Assembly: GCA_024138015.1 (NCBI GenBank)
Contig: JAMXBB010000003.1
Coordinates: 32,854,537 to 32,918,536 of the forward strand
Direction of reading: 5' to 3'
From: Lumnitzera littorea
Lineage: Eukaryota > Streptophyta > Magnoliopsida > Myrtales > Combretaceae
DNA length: 64,000 nt
Positions 24,746 to 38,500 of this stretch are shown piece by piece (the first letter of the stretch is position 1; every line of letters begins with the position of its first letter). Made by a program: the position numbers and the translations under genes. The notes beneath the pieces were generated by a model that was not told where the DNA came from, ran no database searches, and saw only the letters and a program-made list of their open reading frames with translations.

Positions 24746-25409
24746 TGTAGAGGGTTAATTTTATATTAGCCTAAGCCTGTGATTAATGTATTATTTATTT
24801 GGACCTAATTCCTTGGGCTAAGTGATAGGGCTCAAGAAGTCTAGTTTGTAATTGGGATAACTTAAAGAGATTTAATTTGGTGGGCTTGAAATAAGGATCG
24901 TTGGATCGGTCTATCCGCTCTCAACCTCTCTCAAGCAAGCTCACACACTCAACAAGGTAGACTACTAGCCTTGAGCCCATAGTAAGCTCTTCAAAATAAC
25001 CTTAAATGAGCAAGCGTAATCTTGGCTATTAATCATTAGTATAATCTGACAATTGTTGTCAAACCTAAGAGTGTATAAATACCTAGCCATGCCTTTTAAA
25101 TAGGGACTTCAAATGCTCTAGAGATTAGAGAAATAATACTATCTTCTAAATTCTTTGCTTTCAAAGATCAAAATAGCTCTTAAGTAAAGAATGATTCAAC
25201 ATTCAATTAAGAATAGTGAGGTTGATGATCAATAGCTCTCTCACACGTTACAAGTGTGCTTAAGCTACTAAGATTGCTTGTTTCTCCTCCTGGCCATTTT
25301 TTTCTCTAAGTCCTCCCTGTAAGTGTCATTCACGTGTTACTCCTCTAAGGTTACGTATAACACAACTTTCACGTAACTTCTATGTGACAATACTATCTAA
25401 AACCCTACA
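24746..25409 (+). repeat. T1 3' LTR
   Basis: This 664-bp partner of 19,773-20,420 begins TGTAGAGGGTTAATTTTATA. A short additional block near 25,330-25,350 explains most of the length difference. P2 gag coding resumes directly after it. Confidence 0.85.
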
Positions 25410-25897
25410 TCTATAAGAAGCATAAAGAAGTTTAGAAGTTTGGGAAAGGTTGGTCTTTTAGTTAAAAAATAAGTGAAATTAAGTGCTTCAAATACCAAGG
25501 GGTTGGACATATGGCAGCCCAATGTCCTAACCAAAGAACTATGGTGGTAAAAGGCAAAGTGCCGACTATTAAAATAGATGGTACTTGAAGAAGTTGATGA
25601 GCTAAAGGAGATGAAACATGCTAAGGATGTACAAGAAAATGAGATACCATCCTTATCGAGTAAGGAGAATTTCTAAACATGAGGATGGTGTTGAGAAGAG
25701 CAATGAATGTGCACCCTTCAATGGAAGATGAGTAGAGGGAACCTCATATTAGGTGTAAAGGAATAGTCGTACACAATGATCATAGATAGATGAAGTTGTA
25801 CAAATGTTGTTTTAGCAACTACGATACAAAAAATGAAATTGCCGACTATATTTACCCTAAACTGTAAAGCTGCATTGGCTATATGAGAAGAGTACAT

Positions 25898-28800
25898 TGT
25901 AGACATCCTATTTTTGCCACCCTTTATTTTAATTTTAGTTTTGAGCTAGGTTTACGAAAAATACCAAAAAAAAAAATTTAAATTGTAAAAAAAACCAAAA
26001 AAAATTGAAAAATAAAAAAAATAAAAAAAAATACAAGGTGTCGAGAGTCTAAATCAAATCAATGAGTCATTTAAGGTTGAATTAAGCAATTTAAGTAATC
26101 AAAGATATACGTGCGATTTAATGATTTTCGAGTCTTTGAAAATTGGACTTTGTTAGAAAAGTATATTTTATTTTAGAAGTCAAATGAAAATTTGGAATCA
26201 TGAGCTTTCATTGAACAATAACTAGACAAAGTAAAAAATATTAAGACACGAGATTTATTCTATTGCATGTATATTTGTTATTGTTTAGTTGTCTTGAGGG
26301 TCATTTAAATAGCAAGGGAATTAAATTAGTGTTGGGATTTAAGAACTCAAAACAAAGCATGGCTTGCGTTATATGTTATATTAAATATGCATATAGCATT
26401 AATTAAGGAATTAGATATAGTACAATTACTTAGTGACTTAGGTTTGGCTTTGGAAGGTCACTAGTTTGAGTCCTTTAAACAACACCATGCAACTTTTCAT
26501 TTTTTATTCCCTTTCTTTCCTCTATCTAATTACGTGCATTGTACATGAGCAACCCCTTCTTCAACTACAAGCTACGAAAATAGGGGAAGAAGAGCTCAAG
26601 CTCGACGAATTTATTGCGGTTTTATTGAATCTTCCATAGTTTGACATGGATTTTGATGCAATCTTATGAAATTATTATCAAAACATCAAAATATCTAAAG
26701 GATTTGCATTATTAACAAAAAGATCAAAGATTTAGTAAAACAAAATTTTCGAACTTTATCTCTAAATCTGGCCATGATTGATTTAAGTCTATCTTGAGCT
26801 CCAAATGCGATTCTAACTTCACTTTTATAAGTAATGAAGCTTAAATAGATCAAGGATAGAATCTCCCACTCTCCCAATACACGTACAATAGTTACCCATT
26901 ATCCTCAGCCCCTCTCTTACACTAATTACCTCTCTCTCTCACACAACAAACACCATAGAACCACCCATCGTCCCCTAATCTCCATCAATAATGACTGCCC
27001 GCTTACTGTTAGCAAACACAAGCCTTAGCACTACCAGTCTCTCTTGACACAAACAAACCGACCTCGACCAAGCTCCACATCCACGACATCCAGTGTAGAA
27101 ATCAGCTCCACTCCTTACCACTACAATACACAACGCCAGTCTATACTGACCCCTCTCTTGACCCGCTCAATCAAAACACCAACATTGAACGCGACTCCAC
27201 CCTATCTTTCTCCTCTATTGTCCTCAACTCCTATGAGATTCACTACTTCACTGAACCTAACAACACGTAGCAAGTAAACCCAAAATCCAGCCATATTGCA
27301 TGACCTAAACAACAACCACCAACATCAATAGCAATAGTAATGCTCAACTCGATGGAAATCCATGCACAACAACCCATAACACATAATATAGAATGTCTAC
27401 ATGCTATACCCACCAACAAACACCTAACCCCAATCTTTCTTCCTCACCACGTGTCTCAACCCATTAGACCCAACACTTGAACACACACATAATAGACGCC
27501 ACAACAACAATCCTCATACCACCTTCACTTTACCACACGATGCCACTCTTAGTCCATAGTACATGCACATGACACACTTACTCGTACATAGCTATCAAGC
27601 CCGAACTGCAAAGCAACCCACCACTATAGCAATCCTTGAAACCACCACTTCCCTCTAAGGCATCAATCTCGAACACATTTTCATTAATCTAAATCATATG
27701 AAAATGTGATTTTGCATACAATTCAAAGATTGAAACATGCCATAGGAAGCTATTGGAGTTGTTAGTTAAAGAAGACCTGCCACCTAAATTTGAACCCATT
27801 AGAGACCTAATGACCTGATCGACCCGGTTTCAACTTAACCCATACAGTAGACTTCCCCATGACCTAACTTGCACACTAAAGGTGGGTTTTTTATTTTTTT
27901 TCCTTATTTTTTTATTTTTTTTTCTTTCATGTTCCATTTATCCATTTATATGTAAACAGTAGAGTGCTCACTTATTTCTTTACTTGGTTGCAAGTCTTAA
28001 TTTAGTTTTATTTATTTATTTATTTATGTACAATTGAATAATTTCTATTTGTACTAACTTAAATTTTTTTTTTTTTTACAGGTTCTAATATCAATTCTTA
28101 ATAGTTAATTTTATAGGCATATCATCATTAAAATAAATAAATAAATATCTTTACATCTTGCATATTGTATGAAAATCGCATATTTTATAAAAATTGCATT
28201 TTTAGATATAATTGTATATTTTTCTAAGATCCGTATCATTAGTGAATATGTGTATCTAAATTGCATATCTTAGTAAATTTGCATAAATCTTATATTTTAA
28301 GGTCTTTTTTTAAAATAAATTTTTAGCACTTAGTCACTTTTTAAATAATAAAAATATTAACTAGAATCTTTTTAAAAGATTTAGTCATTTAGGTTTTTTT
28401 AAGTTGGAGAGTAAAGTTAGATCTTTTTATTTTTTATTTTTTTTGAAAAAATAAATTGTTAGAGACCATAAATCTAACTCAATTTTCAAATTAAAAAGAA
28501 TTAACCTACTAAATCTTTTCAAAAAACAAAACTATGTTAGTTTAATCCCGATTAGCAAGTTCGGAGGCACTTTCGAGGAACCATAAAAAAAATTTTAAAA
28601 ATATTTCTTTTTTTTATTTGGTAAAATTCATTAAAAAATTATCAAAAATACATTTTAATTGCATTTTGTATATTTTTGCATATTTTGGCATATTTAGAAA
28701 AATTATAAAAATAAAAGCTCGTTATTTGTTTTTTAATTTTTATATGGTGATTTGTTCTTAATAGGTTAGCTCCCGAATTCAAATTTTCTTATTAAAATTT

Positions 28801-29050
28801 TTCAAAAATTAATTTTTTTTAGAAAATCCATAGACTAATGGCAAAGTTAAGATTTTCTCACTCAAAAATCCTAATTTGAATTTTTTACTGATTTTACTAA
28901 TTGGTGACTCCAAATTATTTTTTAAAATATATTTCATACTTTTTTTAAAGAAAAATATTTTTCCTTAATTTAATGTCGAGTAATCTATATTAAGTGAACT
29001 AGGCTTAAAATATGTTAAATTAAAAAAAAAAAACAAAATAAAGCTCAACA
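25898..29050 (+). repeat. T2 5' LTR (3,153 bp)
   Basis: The LTR aligns along its whole length with 38,916-42,105. A C-rich, G-poor stretch at about 26,930-27,650 (Thr/Pro/Ser-rich if translated) is shared by both copies, so the open frame there belongs to the LTR and is not a gene. A tRNA-like motif lies at 26,418-26,473. Confidence 0.85.
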
Positions 29051-30738
29051 AAATCGACAACTTCATTAAAGAAGCAAGTAGGTTGGCTATGTAGGAATTT
29101 TGAAAAATTAATTAATGGGCCCTTAGTTTTATTTTTTATTTTTATTATATATTATTGTATATAATTGTACTGACTACGTCTAATTGATGTAGATTTGCTA
29201 AAAAAAAGTTAGCCCAACGGGCCTAATGTTTAGGTAATTTAGGGGTTATTTCTAAAAATCATGTATGTGCTTAGATGTAATCATACCTAGGTCACTTTAG
29301 GAACCTAAGATGGGCTGCTATTAGTTAACCACTAGGTCACTAGGGTCTTTACCCTCTCCTGGTAGCAATAAGCAAGCCCATTCATGCTTCGATATGACCC
29401 ATAAGGCGTTTCCCTAAGAATGCTTAAGGTTATAAAACTCGAGACCCGTAGATCTCACCCCCTCATATCATCATAAAATAAAAAAAAGGTTATTAATTTC
29501 TAAATTATCGAAGCAAAAAAAAAATATTGTTATAATCCACAACCAATTGGATCTTAATTTCAAATTTTAATATACTTATATATATATAAGTATATATGGG
29601 ATTTATTTTTAAAAAAATTATAAATTTATATACTTATATATGTAAGTTTACATAAATATTGACAACGAATTTATAATAATTTTGTCTTGTAATTTATTGA
29701 TTACCAATTCTTATTGTATTGCATGCATGTATAATATATTGCATCAATTTTTAGTTTTATCTTAATTTGAATATTTCTTTTTTGCTTTTTATTTTTTATT
29801 TTGTCGTTCATGAATATTGACTTATAATATATATATCATGTGTTATGAGTAATATATTATGTAACATAAGATTTAATGTATAAGGCACCAAATCATTAAT
29901 ATTCCTCTATGTACCATAATGTGCCAATATTAAAAAAAAAAAAAAAAAAAAAAACCTTCATTATCAACTTGTAAATTTTTTTTGGGCATGTAATTATGGA
30001 AATTAACTATAGATTAGATTATTATGAAATTGTCATTTTTTAAGTCTTTCTAACTTTTTTTTTTTTAAAAAAAGATATTTTATAATAAAAAACCAGTTTC
30101 ATAATAATTTTTACTTAGTCGATTTCTATTGTAATGCTCCACATGTACAATACTATTATGAACTAACAAAATAGAAAAATAAAAAATAAAAATGATTTAA
30201 CCCTCAAATTTCCATTGTAAATTATTTTCCACCTTTAAGTCATTAGTCTTGTAGATGTCTAGGCTCTCGTTCTTCGTATTTGCCCATTAGGTTATTACGA
30301 TTTTGATAGATTTTTCTCTATGAGTCATCACCCCTGTATCATTTTTTAATAAGTTCCTCATTGTAAAAGAATTACCACTTCTCTATATCATCCTTATAAT
30401 ATAATCATCATCGTGTATCATCAACTGTCAATGCTAATGTTCCCATTTTTTTAACCTTTTTTCTGTATTATAAGTTTAGATTTGTTAATGTCATTATTTG
30501 GCTTTTGTAACATAAAATAAACATTGATTTTCAATAATGATTTCCATGAGAGAGAGAGAGAGAGAATGAAAGATGTTTTCAAAGTTTTAACAATTGATTA
30601 TTTTTCCTTAAAAAAAAAAAAAAGAGAGAGGAAATACAATGTTACTAATAAGAAGGGATTCTTGCAGGATTTGAAAATTTGCCTTTTAAGTGGTTTAGCC
30701 TAATGTAAACCCCATAATCACTCGTTTTCAAAACTAAG
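29051..30738 (+). other. T2 leader region
   Basis: Just after the LTR, ATCGACAACTTCATTAAAGA could be a decayed tRNA-Arg primer site, since most differences from GGCGAC...TCCACTGGGGA are transitions; this is weak. Further on are non-coding sequence, an A-run of about 24 bases at 29,931-29,954 and a GA repeat at 30,549-30,564. No gene is seen. Confidence 0.4.
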
Positions 30739-32649
30739 ATGTCTAAAGCTCTTAAACAAAGAATAGCCACAACAGAAGGGGTTCTCAATAAGTACGTAAA
30801 GTAAGTCAAGATCATGGCCCATACCCGAGCCCAAGTACCTATTGACACACCACCTAAGATAGATAAGTCTAAAGAATTACCAATCCATGACCTTAACAAT
30901 AGCAACAAAGGCTTGGGGAAGGAATTAGAGCAGGAATTAGTGAAGATGGAGAAGGAAATCTTTTAGAAAATTAAAGAGAAAATGAGAGCTCTAAAGGATC
31001 ACAATGTATAGAGTGATTTAAGCTTAGGCAATGTTTATGCTTTTAAAGACCATGAGTTACCCAAGAAGTTTAAGATGCCAAATTTTGAAAAGTACGATGG
31101 AACGAGTTACCCTAAGCTTTACCTTAGGCTTTAGGTCTATAAGATGGCCCAATTCACCAAACATGAGCAGTTGATGATTCAGACTTTCCAAGATAGCTTA
31201 ACTAAGCTAGCATTATCGTAGTATGCCCAACTCAACTTGGTTGTGCTTGATACTTAAGATAAGCTAACTTAAGCTTTTTATCAGCAATATAAGTTCGATG
31301 AAGAAGTGGCTCCTTCCCTAATAGATTTAAGTAACATGAAAATAAAACCAACCAAGTCCTTTAAGGAGTATGCCTAAAAATGGAGATCTATAGCTGCTCA
31401 AGTCATAATAAATTTGCTAGAACATGAACTGATCAATATATTCATCTGTACATTAAGTAAACCTTATTATAATCACCTCTTAGGCTATACCGCTTCCACA
31501 TTTATGGATATAATTACAGCCGATAGTTGTCTTGAGGATGCCATTAGAGTAGGAAGATTAATAAGAAAGAGATCAACCCCATTGGACTCAATAACCACTA
31601 TGAACACTACAATGCCCCATCCAATGATACGTGGACATAGTACCCTAAGTATTGGCTTAAAGCTCAAGCAAAATGAGCTAAGCTTAAAAACATTCGAAAG
31701 GAGGTTCACTCATATCCCATTTCTTATGTCTTAAGTCTATTGCCGCCTAAAAGAAGAGGGTTTGCTGCATCCTAAGCCCCCAATGCTAAGGTAGAGACCT
31801 CAAAAATACGACCTCGTTACACAATGTGAGTACCACATGGGTTAGCAAGGGTATGTTACTGATCACTGCTAGGAGTTGAAGAATAGAGTTCAAGATTTGA
31901 TTAACGAAAAATTGGTCTAGCTAGACTTCGTTAAGGATCCAGGGCCTAAATTCCATATAGAGCCTACTATCAACACGATACAAATTTTGAAAAAGTTGCT
32001 AGAGATATATTTGAATGGTCAAGCTCAAGAGGCACATTACTACTAGGGTTTAGAAAAAAAGATTGTAGGTCTAAAGTAAAAGATAATAGTGTTAGAAGAA
32101 AGACTCACTAGTATAGAAATGGAAATGGGTTATGTGCTCAAGCGGCTCAAACACCTAGCTCTTATTATGAGTAAGACGTCACAGCCTAAGCATGAGGATG
32201 ATTCAGGGAAAATGAAGTTAGTAACAAATGCACCAATTAGGAAAGCCTAGGATCAAGCTAAGCCCATCTACAGCAAAAAGAGGCAATTTATGCAATTCAA
32301 GATGCTAATGGTCGAAGTTGTCAAGCAACTAAGATAGGCAAGGTTGCTAGCATGTGAAATATCAGCAAAGAAGTACAAGTCAAAGGATTATGACCCTAAC
32401 AAATGGTGTGAATATCATATGGGCCAAGTGGGGCATACTATAGAGAATTATTGGAAACTAAAGCATAAGATGCAAGATTTGATTGATGCTAAGATTATCC
32501 AACTAAGCTTTCTAGAGTCTAATGGATCAATTGATAATAGTATCTCTTCTCCAAGTTTTGAAGAAGCATTAAACAAACAGCCTCCGGCATCAAATATTAA
32601 GGGGTTACTACTACCATCTGACAAGGTGACTCACTATTTGAAGCGTTAA
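30739..32649 (+). pseudogene. T2 gag, Tat/Ogre type, with in-frame stops
   Basis: One plus-strand frame can be followed for about 636 codons from an ATG at 30,739 to a stop at 32,649, broken only by nonsense codons. The order is: a Lys/Glu-rich coiled coil, then the gag core beginning KMPNFEKYDGTSYP, with FQDSLTKLAL, AFYQQYKFDEEVAPS, SFKEYA and FICTLSKPYYNHLLG. This is the retrotransposon gag domain of the Tat lineage, which packages element RNA. Two zinc-knuckle-like modules follow, near 31,830 and 32,407, each starting CEYHMG and continuing to an L-K...QDLI helix; each has lost a Cys/His or gained a stop. Many stops are TAG where Trp or Gln is expected. No protease follows. Confidence 0.7.
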
Positions 32650-34190
32650 GTATATCTTCAAGAGATGAATTCAGCTAAATGGCTAAGTTCAAAGGAGTGA
32701 TAGAAATAAGGGCAAGAAGTGGAAAAGATTTTTAATTCCTACATTTATTTCTTGTCACATTAACCTTTCACTTTGAAGCTTGTAATGGGCAAGTTATTTG
32801 AATAAAGTGATTTTCATGTGCATTCTTTTCTCTATATGTTATGAAGCTAGCTTAACAGGGGCATGTCATTAGACCTTCATTAATGAAATACTTAACGCAA
32901 GATTTGAGGCAAGTGAATATAGATAAAGTAAATGTGAACTTAAAACTTAAAATTTTTCTACTTAAGGGGATGTAACACATTATTTGAACACTTTAGGCAC
33001 ATGGATTTTTCTAAAACACTCTAAAGCCATACACATTGCACTTAAAGCTCATAAAAAGAGTGATCACCTTAAAAAAAGAGTGAGAGAGAACAAAAAAAAA
33101 AAAGAAAAGAAAGAAGAAGAGAAAGAGAAAAAAAGGAGAAAAATGAGCAAAGTGATCACCTTTAAGCATGAGCTCAAAACTGCCAATAGGCCCAAGGTCC
33201 AAGGGTATTCAAAGGTTAAACACATCAAATTCTCGAGCTTGAAAAATGAAGCCCTAAATCTATGGTCTCGCCTACCATACCACCCTTAATAAAGCTCTTT
33301 TGACTAAAGAAATGGAATTATTTTCAACAAAATTTGCTTATGAAATTGGGGCAAGCCTAGGTTTAGTTTTTTTCTAAAGTTCATAGCTTATAAACCCAAG
33401 ACAAATTATATGTTATTTCTTCAAAATTTTCTAAAGCACATTGATATCCATTTGCTCAAATCATTGACGAAAAGCCTTACATTGCAAACCCAAAAAAGAC
33501 ATAACTGATTAACTATATTGTACCATTTGTAAGATGAACTATAATTCTTGGAATTGATGTCAAGAGTGAAAATAAACTTGTAAGAGTGCAAGGAAGTCCA
33601 CTTAGACTGAACATTTCAAGTAATGATACTTATTCACTCAGTAGAAAATTAAAGAACAAATGAATACTTTCTTAAGAATATGAATGGTCATTTACCCTAA
33701 GCTTGAAATTAGTACCTTTAAAAAGTTTAGAAATCATAAATTATGCTCCAAGAAACAAGACTAAAAAAATGAGTGATCGATAAGCAAAGGGCAAGCCGAC
33801 CCCTCATTTGTGATCTTTAGAGTCTTCGAGACTTTCTTACTTATTAGCAAACAATTTTCCATCAAAGAGTGCTTTGTTGAATATTTTGCAAAAAAATAAA
33901 AAATAAAAATACCTTTTTAGGAAAGAAATGAAATCTTTTTTTCAAAAATTGTCAATAGAGATTTCTTAAAAAGAAAAAGTTAAAATTTTCAAAGAATCAT
34001 CAAAATCCCTCAAACTTAACTCTCAAATCATTTTGTTAAAACTCATCAAAGTCCTTGAAATTGAGATTTCTTAAAAAGAAAAAGTTAAAATTTTCAGAGA
34101 ATCATCAAAATCCCTTAAACTCAACTCTCAAATCATTTTATTAAAACTCATCAAAGTCCTTGAAATACTTGGATTGTTTACCATTTAGTA
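32650..34190 (+). other. T2 internal region between gag and the array
   Basis: A Lys/Glu-rich 101-codon frame at 32,984-33,289 comes from an A/G-rich tract and is not convincing as a gene. A direct repeat of about 110 bp (about 33,950-34,060 and 34,060-34,170), containing TTTCTTAAAAAGAAAAAGTT and CTCAAATCATTTTRTTAAAA, precedes the main array. Confidence 0.45.
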
Positions 34191-35556
34191 CGCTGTCCAT
34201 TTTGTAAAGTAATCTTGGACCGCTATTCATTGGAGTGCCATCCAATCTGTTCTAGGATTGGCTACTTACAAGAGTACTATCCTATCCTTATTTGGATTGC
34301 CTGCTTGTTAAAGTGCTATCCAGTCCTTTCTAGGATCCTTTGCTCTAAGGAGCGCTATCCTATCCTTTCCCAGATCATTCGCTCAAAAGAGTGCTGTCTT
34401 ATTCCTTATTAGATTGCTTGCTCAATGGAGTACATCTAATCCTTTCTAAGATCACTTGCTCAAAGGAGCGTTATCCTATTCCTTATTGGATCGCTTACTC
34501 ATTAAAGCACCATCTAGCCTTTTCTAGGATCACTTACTCATTGGAGCACCATCTAATATGTTCTAAGATCTCCTGCTCACAGAAGTGTTATCATATCCTT
34601 AGTTAGATCGCTTGCTCATTAAAGTGCTATCTAATCCTTTCTAGGATTGCTTGCTCATTAGAGTACTATCCAATCCTTTCTAGGATCGCTTGCTCAAAGG
34701 ACACTATCCTATCCTTTCCCGAATCACTTACTCAAATGAGCACTATCTTATTCCTTATTGGATCACTTGCTTAGTGAAGTGCCATCCAATCCTTTCTAAG
34801 ATCACTTGCTTAAAGGAGCACTGTCATATTCCTTATTGGATCGCCTACTCATTTGAGCACCATCCAATCCTTTCTAGGATCACTTGCTCATTGGAGTGCC
34901 ATCTAGTCCATTATAGGATTATTTGCTTATAGGGGTGTTATCCTATCCTTAGTTAGATCACTTGCTCATTAGAGCACTATCTAGTGTTTTCAAGGATCGC
35001 TTTCTCAAAGGAGCACTATCCTATCCTTTCTTAGATCGCTTACTCAAAGGAGGACTACCTTATTCCTTATTGGATTGCTTACTCAATGGAGTACCATCCA
35101 ATCCTTTCTAGGATCACTATCTTATTCCTTATTGGATCACTTGCTCATTAGAGTGCTATCCAATCCTTTCTAGAATCACTTACTCAAATGAGCACTATCC
35201 TATCTAGTCCATTCTAAGATCACCTACTCATAGGAGCATTATCCTATCCCTTGTATTTCTTAAAGTAATGTTGGATCACTTGCTTGTTAGAGCGCCATCC
35301 ATTCCTTTTCGAGATCGCTTGCTCAAAGGAGTACTATCCTCTTCCTTATTGGATTACTTACTCAAAGGAACGCCATCCTATCCTTAATTAGGCCACTTGC
35401 TCAGTAGAGAGCCAACCTATTCTTATTTAGGTCGCTTGCTCATAAGAGTGCCATCTTATCTATGTTGGATCACTTGCTCATTAGAGCGCTATCCTATCCT
35501 CTCTAAGATTACTTGCTCATTAAAGCATCATCCTATCTTTTATCGAATCGCCTACT
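34190..35556 (+). repeat. 39-bp tandem array in T2 (about 35 units)
   Basis: Head-to-tail units follow the pattern GATCRCTTGCTCAAAGGAGC, then RCTATCCTATCCTTTCTAG, with frequent point changes and occasional partial units. Because 39 is a multiple of three, short plus-strand frames show a 13-residue periodicity, but the open frame shifts between segments, so I do not regard the array as coding. The position, after gag and before the 3' LTR, recalls the minisatellites of Ogre-type elements. Confidence 0.9.
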
Positions 35557-38500
35557 AATATGAGGCAAGTATACCTATTAAATTCAAATATAGCAGATAT
35601 AAGTCTGAGTCGATCCCTTAGAGACCTTAAGTACTAATATTATCCTTAGCCTTATTATCTGACTAGAAAATTGTAATGGGTTGAATGAATTAAAAATACT
35701 AAAATTAACAAACCAATCTAATTATGAGACTTAACTAAGTAACTAGTAAGCAATAAAATTAAGAGCAACTTCAAGAAGAAAAATAACATATTTAAGAATT
35801 ATTTTCCCTAGTGTTTAACATGTAACAGCTAAAAATCTATCCAATTCCATCTCTATTATTTTTTACCAAAGGGATTCGCAAATGAAGTTAACACATTTCT
35901 CAAGCATATTAACCCTAACCCTAAATTATTTACCAGAATCTCTTCACTTAGTAATATAATTTAGAATTACAAAAATGTACAATAAATTCTTACATAAAAA
36001 TAACAACTTTTCGGAAGAATCATGTATTTTATCTCTAAGTACACATATAATTCTCTTCAATTATGTCAAGATCTCATTACATATGTGATTTCTCAATCAT
36101 CAGGCATAATATCATAAATTAATACCCTAGAAATATTGATTAATAATTAAAACACATAATTAAATCAAGAAAGATAGAAACTTTATTGAAAATTATTAAT
36201 AAATCCAATAGTCATATGAAACGCAAGGTTCCATAATCCTAAATATAAGAATCTTAAGCTATCACGATGAAATTAAAAGAAAATTACAGCAAAATCAAGA
36301 AGTAAAACATAAAAAACCCCTTTTGTTAATGATAAATCTCTTCAATCTTAAAGTTGGTTGATGCTTCTGCCTTTTCCTCCTTCTTCTCTTCAAGTCTCTT
36401 CTACTTTGAATGTGCAAAGTCATCTCCAAAACCCTCACAAGTCCTTATATAATATATTAGGAAATTTCCTTTTTCATCACCAAATACAACTTAAGACACA
36501 GTTGTGTCCTAAGGTTATGTAACTCATTGGCTTTAGGTGTAAAAATCATCCTAGGTAGGACACAAGATACAGCTTAGGGATGTGTCCCAGCTCGTATAAC
36601 TTCAAAACTATATAACTCATTCATTTGAACTCTAAATTGAGTGAAACTTGATTCCTTTTCTTCGTTTTCAATCCAAGAAAGCGTTCAAACCTTAAAATTA
36701 AAATTTTACTCAATTAAGTATCAATTTATTTAAAAACAACAAAAAATATAAGGGAAATGCTATAAAATCACCATGTAAAGTGTATTTAAAATAAAGGTTA
36801 TTAAACTTCCCCACACTTAAGCATTTGCTTATCCCTAAGCAAATGAATCAAAACAAAAATTTTGGGACAAGAAGCACTAAATAAAATTTATCACTACTTA
36901 GAAAACCGGTAAAAAAGGATACTTGACCTAAAGAAAACCAAGAAAAGCATTTTCAATTAATTTAAAATAATAAAGTCAGTCAATTTCGCCCTTAACAATT
37001 GTATAAGTTCACCCCACCATATTTGAATGCTCCAACAATACTTAATACTTGAATTCACTAGTTAATCTATGTAAGTCAAAGTTTATCTGAGTCATTTAAC
37101 TAAGTATTCCTAAACTCAAAATTGGATTTAACATCTCACCAGTTGGGAAAGAGTCATAAAAATTTTGTCCATTTAATTAAAGTGTATACAATTCTCTCTT
37201 CGATCTCACCAAGCACCATAATCCAAAACAAACATATTTTACATCTACTCATCCTCTAATCATCTCCTCAGTTCATGCTTTTGCTCGAAGGTTTTTAAAT
37301 TTCTTTTTAAGCACAATTACCTTTAAAGGAAGATTGTGTTAATAAAGGGAAATGATCTCGCTCTTCTTACAAACCAAAACCAATCCATACCAACTTAGCC
37401 TTCGTATTGGTAGTTGGAAAAAACCTTACTCTTCTAATGGACCAAGGCCAATCCATACCAACTTTTTTTTTTTGTTTCTTACTCTTGCATTGGTATTGGC
37501 ATTGGGACTCAATCTTACTCTTATGACAAATCAATGCAAGTCCTTACCAAATTTTTTTTCTTTTTATTTAACTATTCATTCATTTATTATTACTTTCTAT
37601 CTCTAATCATTGTGAATTTTTAAGGGTTTCTCAAAAGAAAATTTTCATTTGTTTGTTTGCTAAGGACTATAGTGCTCTAAAAATTTCCAAGAGAAAGATA
37701 TACATTAAAGTAAATTTAAAAATAACTATAACTAACTCTCAACTAGCGATGTTACTCCAAACTCAAGTCCTAGAGTCCTAAGCTAAATTACTTGTAACTT
37801 TGCCCTCCAAAGATTTAACTGATCAATTTTGGTAAAGTATAATAAGATCAATAATGATTGCGATGAAATAGTTGATTTGGCCCAATTAAACACTTCAAAA
37901 TCTAACACTTATTAATTACCTATTGCAAGTTAACTTAAAAATTAAATGGGTCAAATGTGAAAGATTAGTTTCCTAAATAGTAACAAATTCATAAATATCC
38001 CTTTCCTACACTTAGGATAATGTACGACTAAGAAAACACAATAGCAAGATATGAAACAATTACAAAACATCATAGGAAAAAGGGAATTTATGTATTAAAT
38101 AAGAAACTAACTCTTCCCTGACTTGAAGCAAAGATGCTCTAGTAGACGAAGGGTGGCTAGTAACTTAACAATAGTGCCCTCATGAGTGGAAAATGATGTA
38201 ATGGATTTGGACCTCCTCTTAACAATCTACTTTTTACGATTTGCCATGGTCACCTAAGAGGAAACATAGCACCAATTAGATGTAAAGCATCTTCCCCCAT
38301 ACTTATTTCAAACTAAGAGAGATTCATGAATTAGCAGAGGTGATGGATATTATAAGAAATCACATTGAGACATTTAAACAAACATATAAAGTGCACCTAC
38401 AAAACTAGTTGAGTTAAAAGAAATAGATAGCAAAATCATTCAATTAGTTATACATTTGACTCTGCATATTACAATCTTTATGAGATGAAGGCTTCCTAAC

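Larger units (their letters stand above)
19773..25409 (+). mobile_element. T1: Tat-like LTR retrotransposon nested in P2
   Basis: Two direct LTRs (19,773-20,420 and 24,746-25,409) begin TGTAGAG and end ACCCTACA. A decayed tRNA-Arg-type primer site follows the first LTR and a purine tract precedes the second. The interior has a gag fragment with a CxxH...C knuckle of the Tat type and a tandem array, but no reverse transcriptase or integrase that I can recognise. The element is therefore non-autonomous or gutted. Shared sequence continues six bases past ACCCTACA (TCTATA). With ends at 20,426 and 25,415 the flanks are GGAAG and AGAAG, a near-perfect target duplication, but the LTR would then not end in CA. 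Confidence 0.75.
19377..25892 (+). pseudogene. P2 gag region, decayed and interrupted by T1
   Basis: The left remnant (19,377-19,772) is leader and N-terminal gag with a charged, Arg/Lys/Glu-rich end. It is broken by T1. After T1, from about 25,416, the same strand encodes the basic region and one CCHC knuckle at 25,484-25,525 (CFKYQGVGHMAAQC), whose second Cys is Tyr, a TGC-to-TAC type change. A protease start follows at about 25,720-25,890, with an IIDR-SCTNV segment where the active-site D-S/G-G would be. Most of central gag is missing compared with P1, so a deletion preceded or accompanied the T1 insertion. Stops and frameshifts are frequent. Confidence 0.6.

Noticed and set aside
27044..27277. 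Thr/Pro/Ser-rich protein gene
   Set aside because: It falls in a C-rich part of the T2 LTR, and the other LTR copy has the same composition with a different frame.
32984..33289. Lys/Glu-rich coding region after T2 gag
   Set aside because: It comes from an A/G-rich tract with no family features.
34215..34932. A repeat protein encoded by the 39-bp array
   Set aside because: The open frame changes between segments, there is no sustained reading frame or start context, and the array sits in a non-coding part of T2.
34190..35556. A CRISPR-like array
   Set aside because: Units are contiguous and diverged without unique spacers, in a plant retrotransposon.
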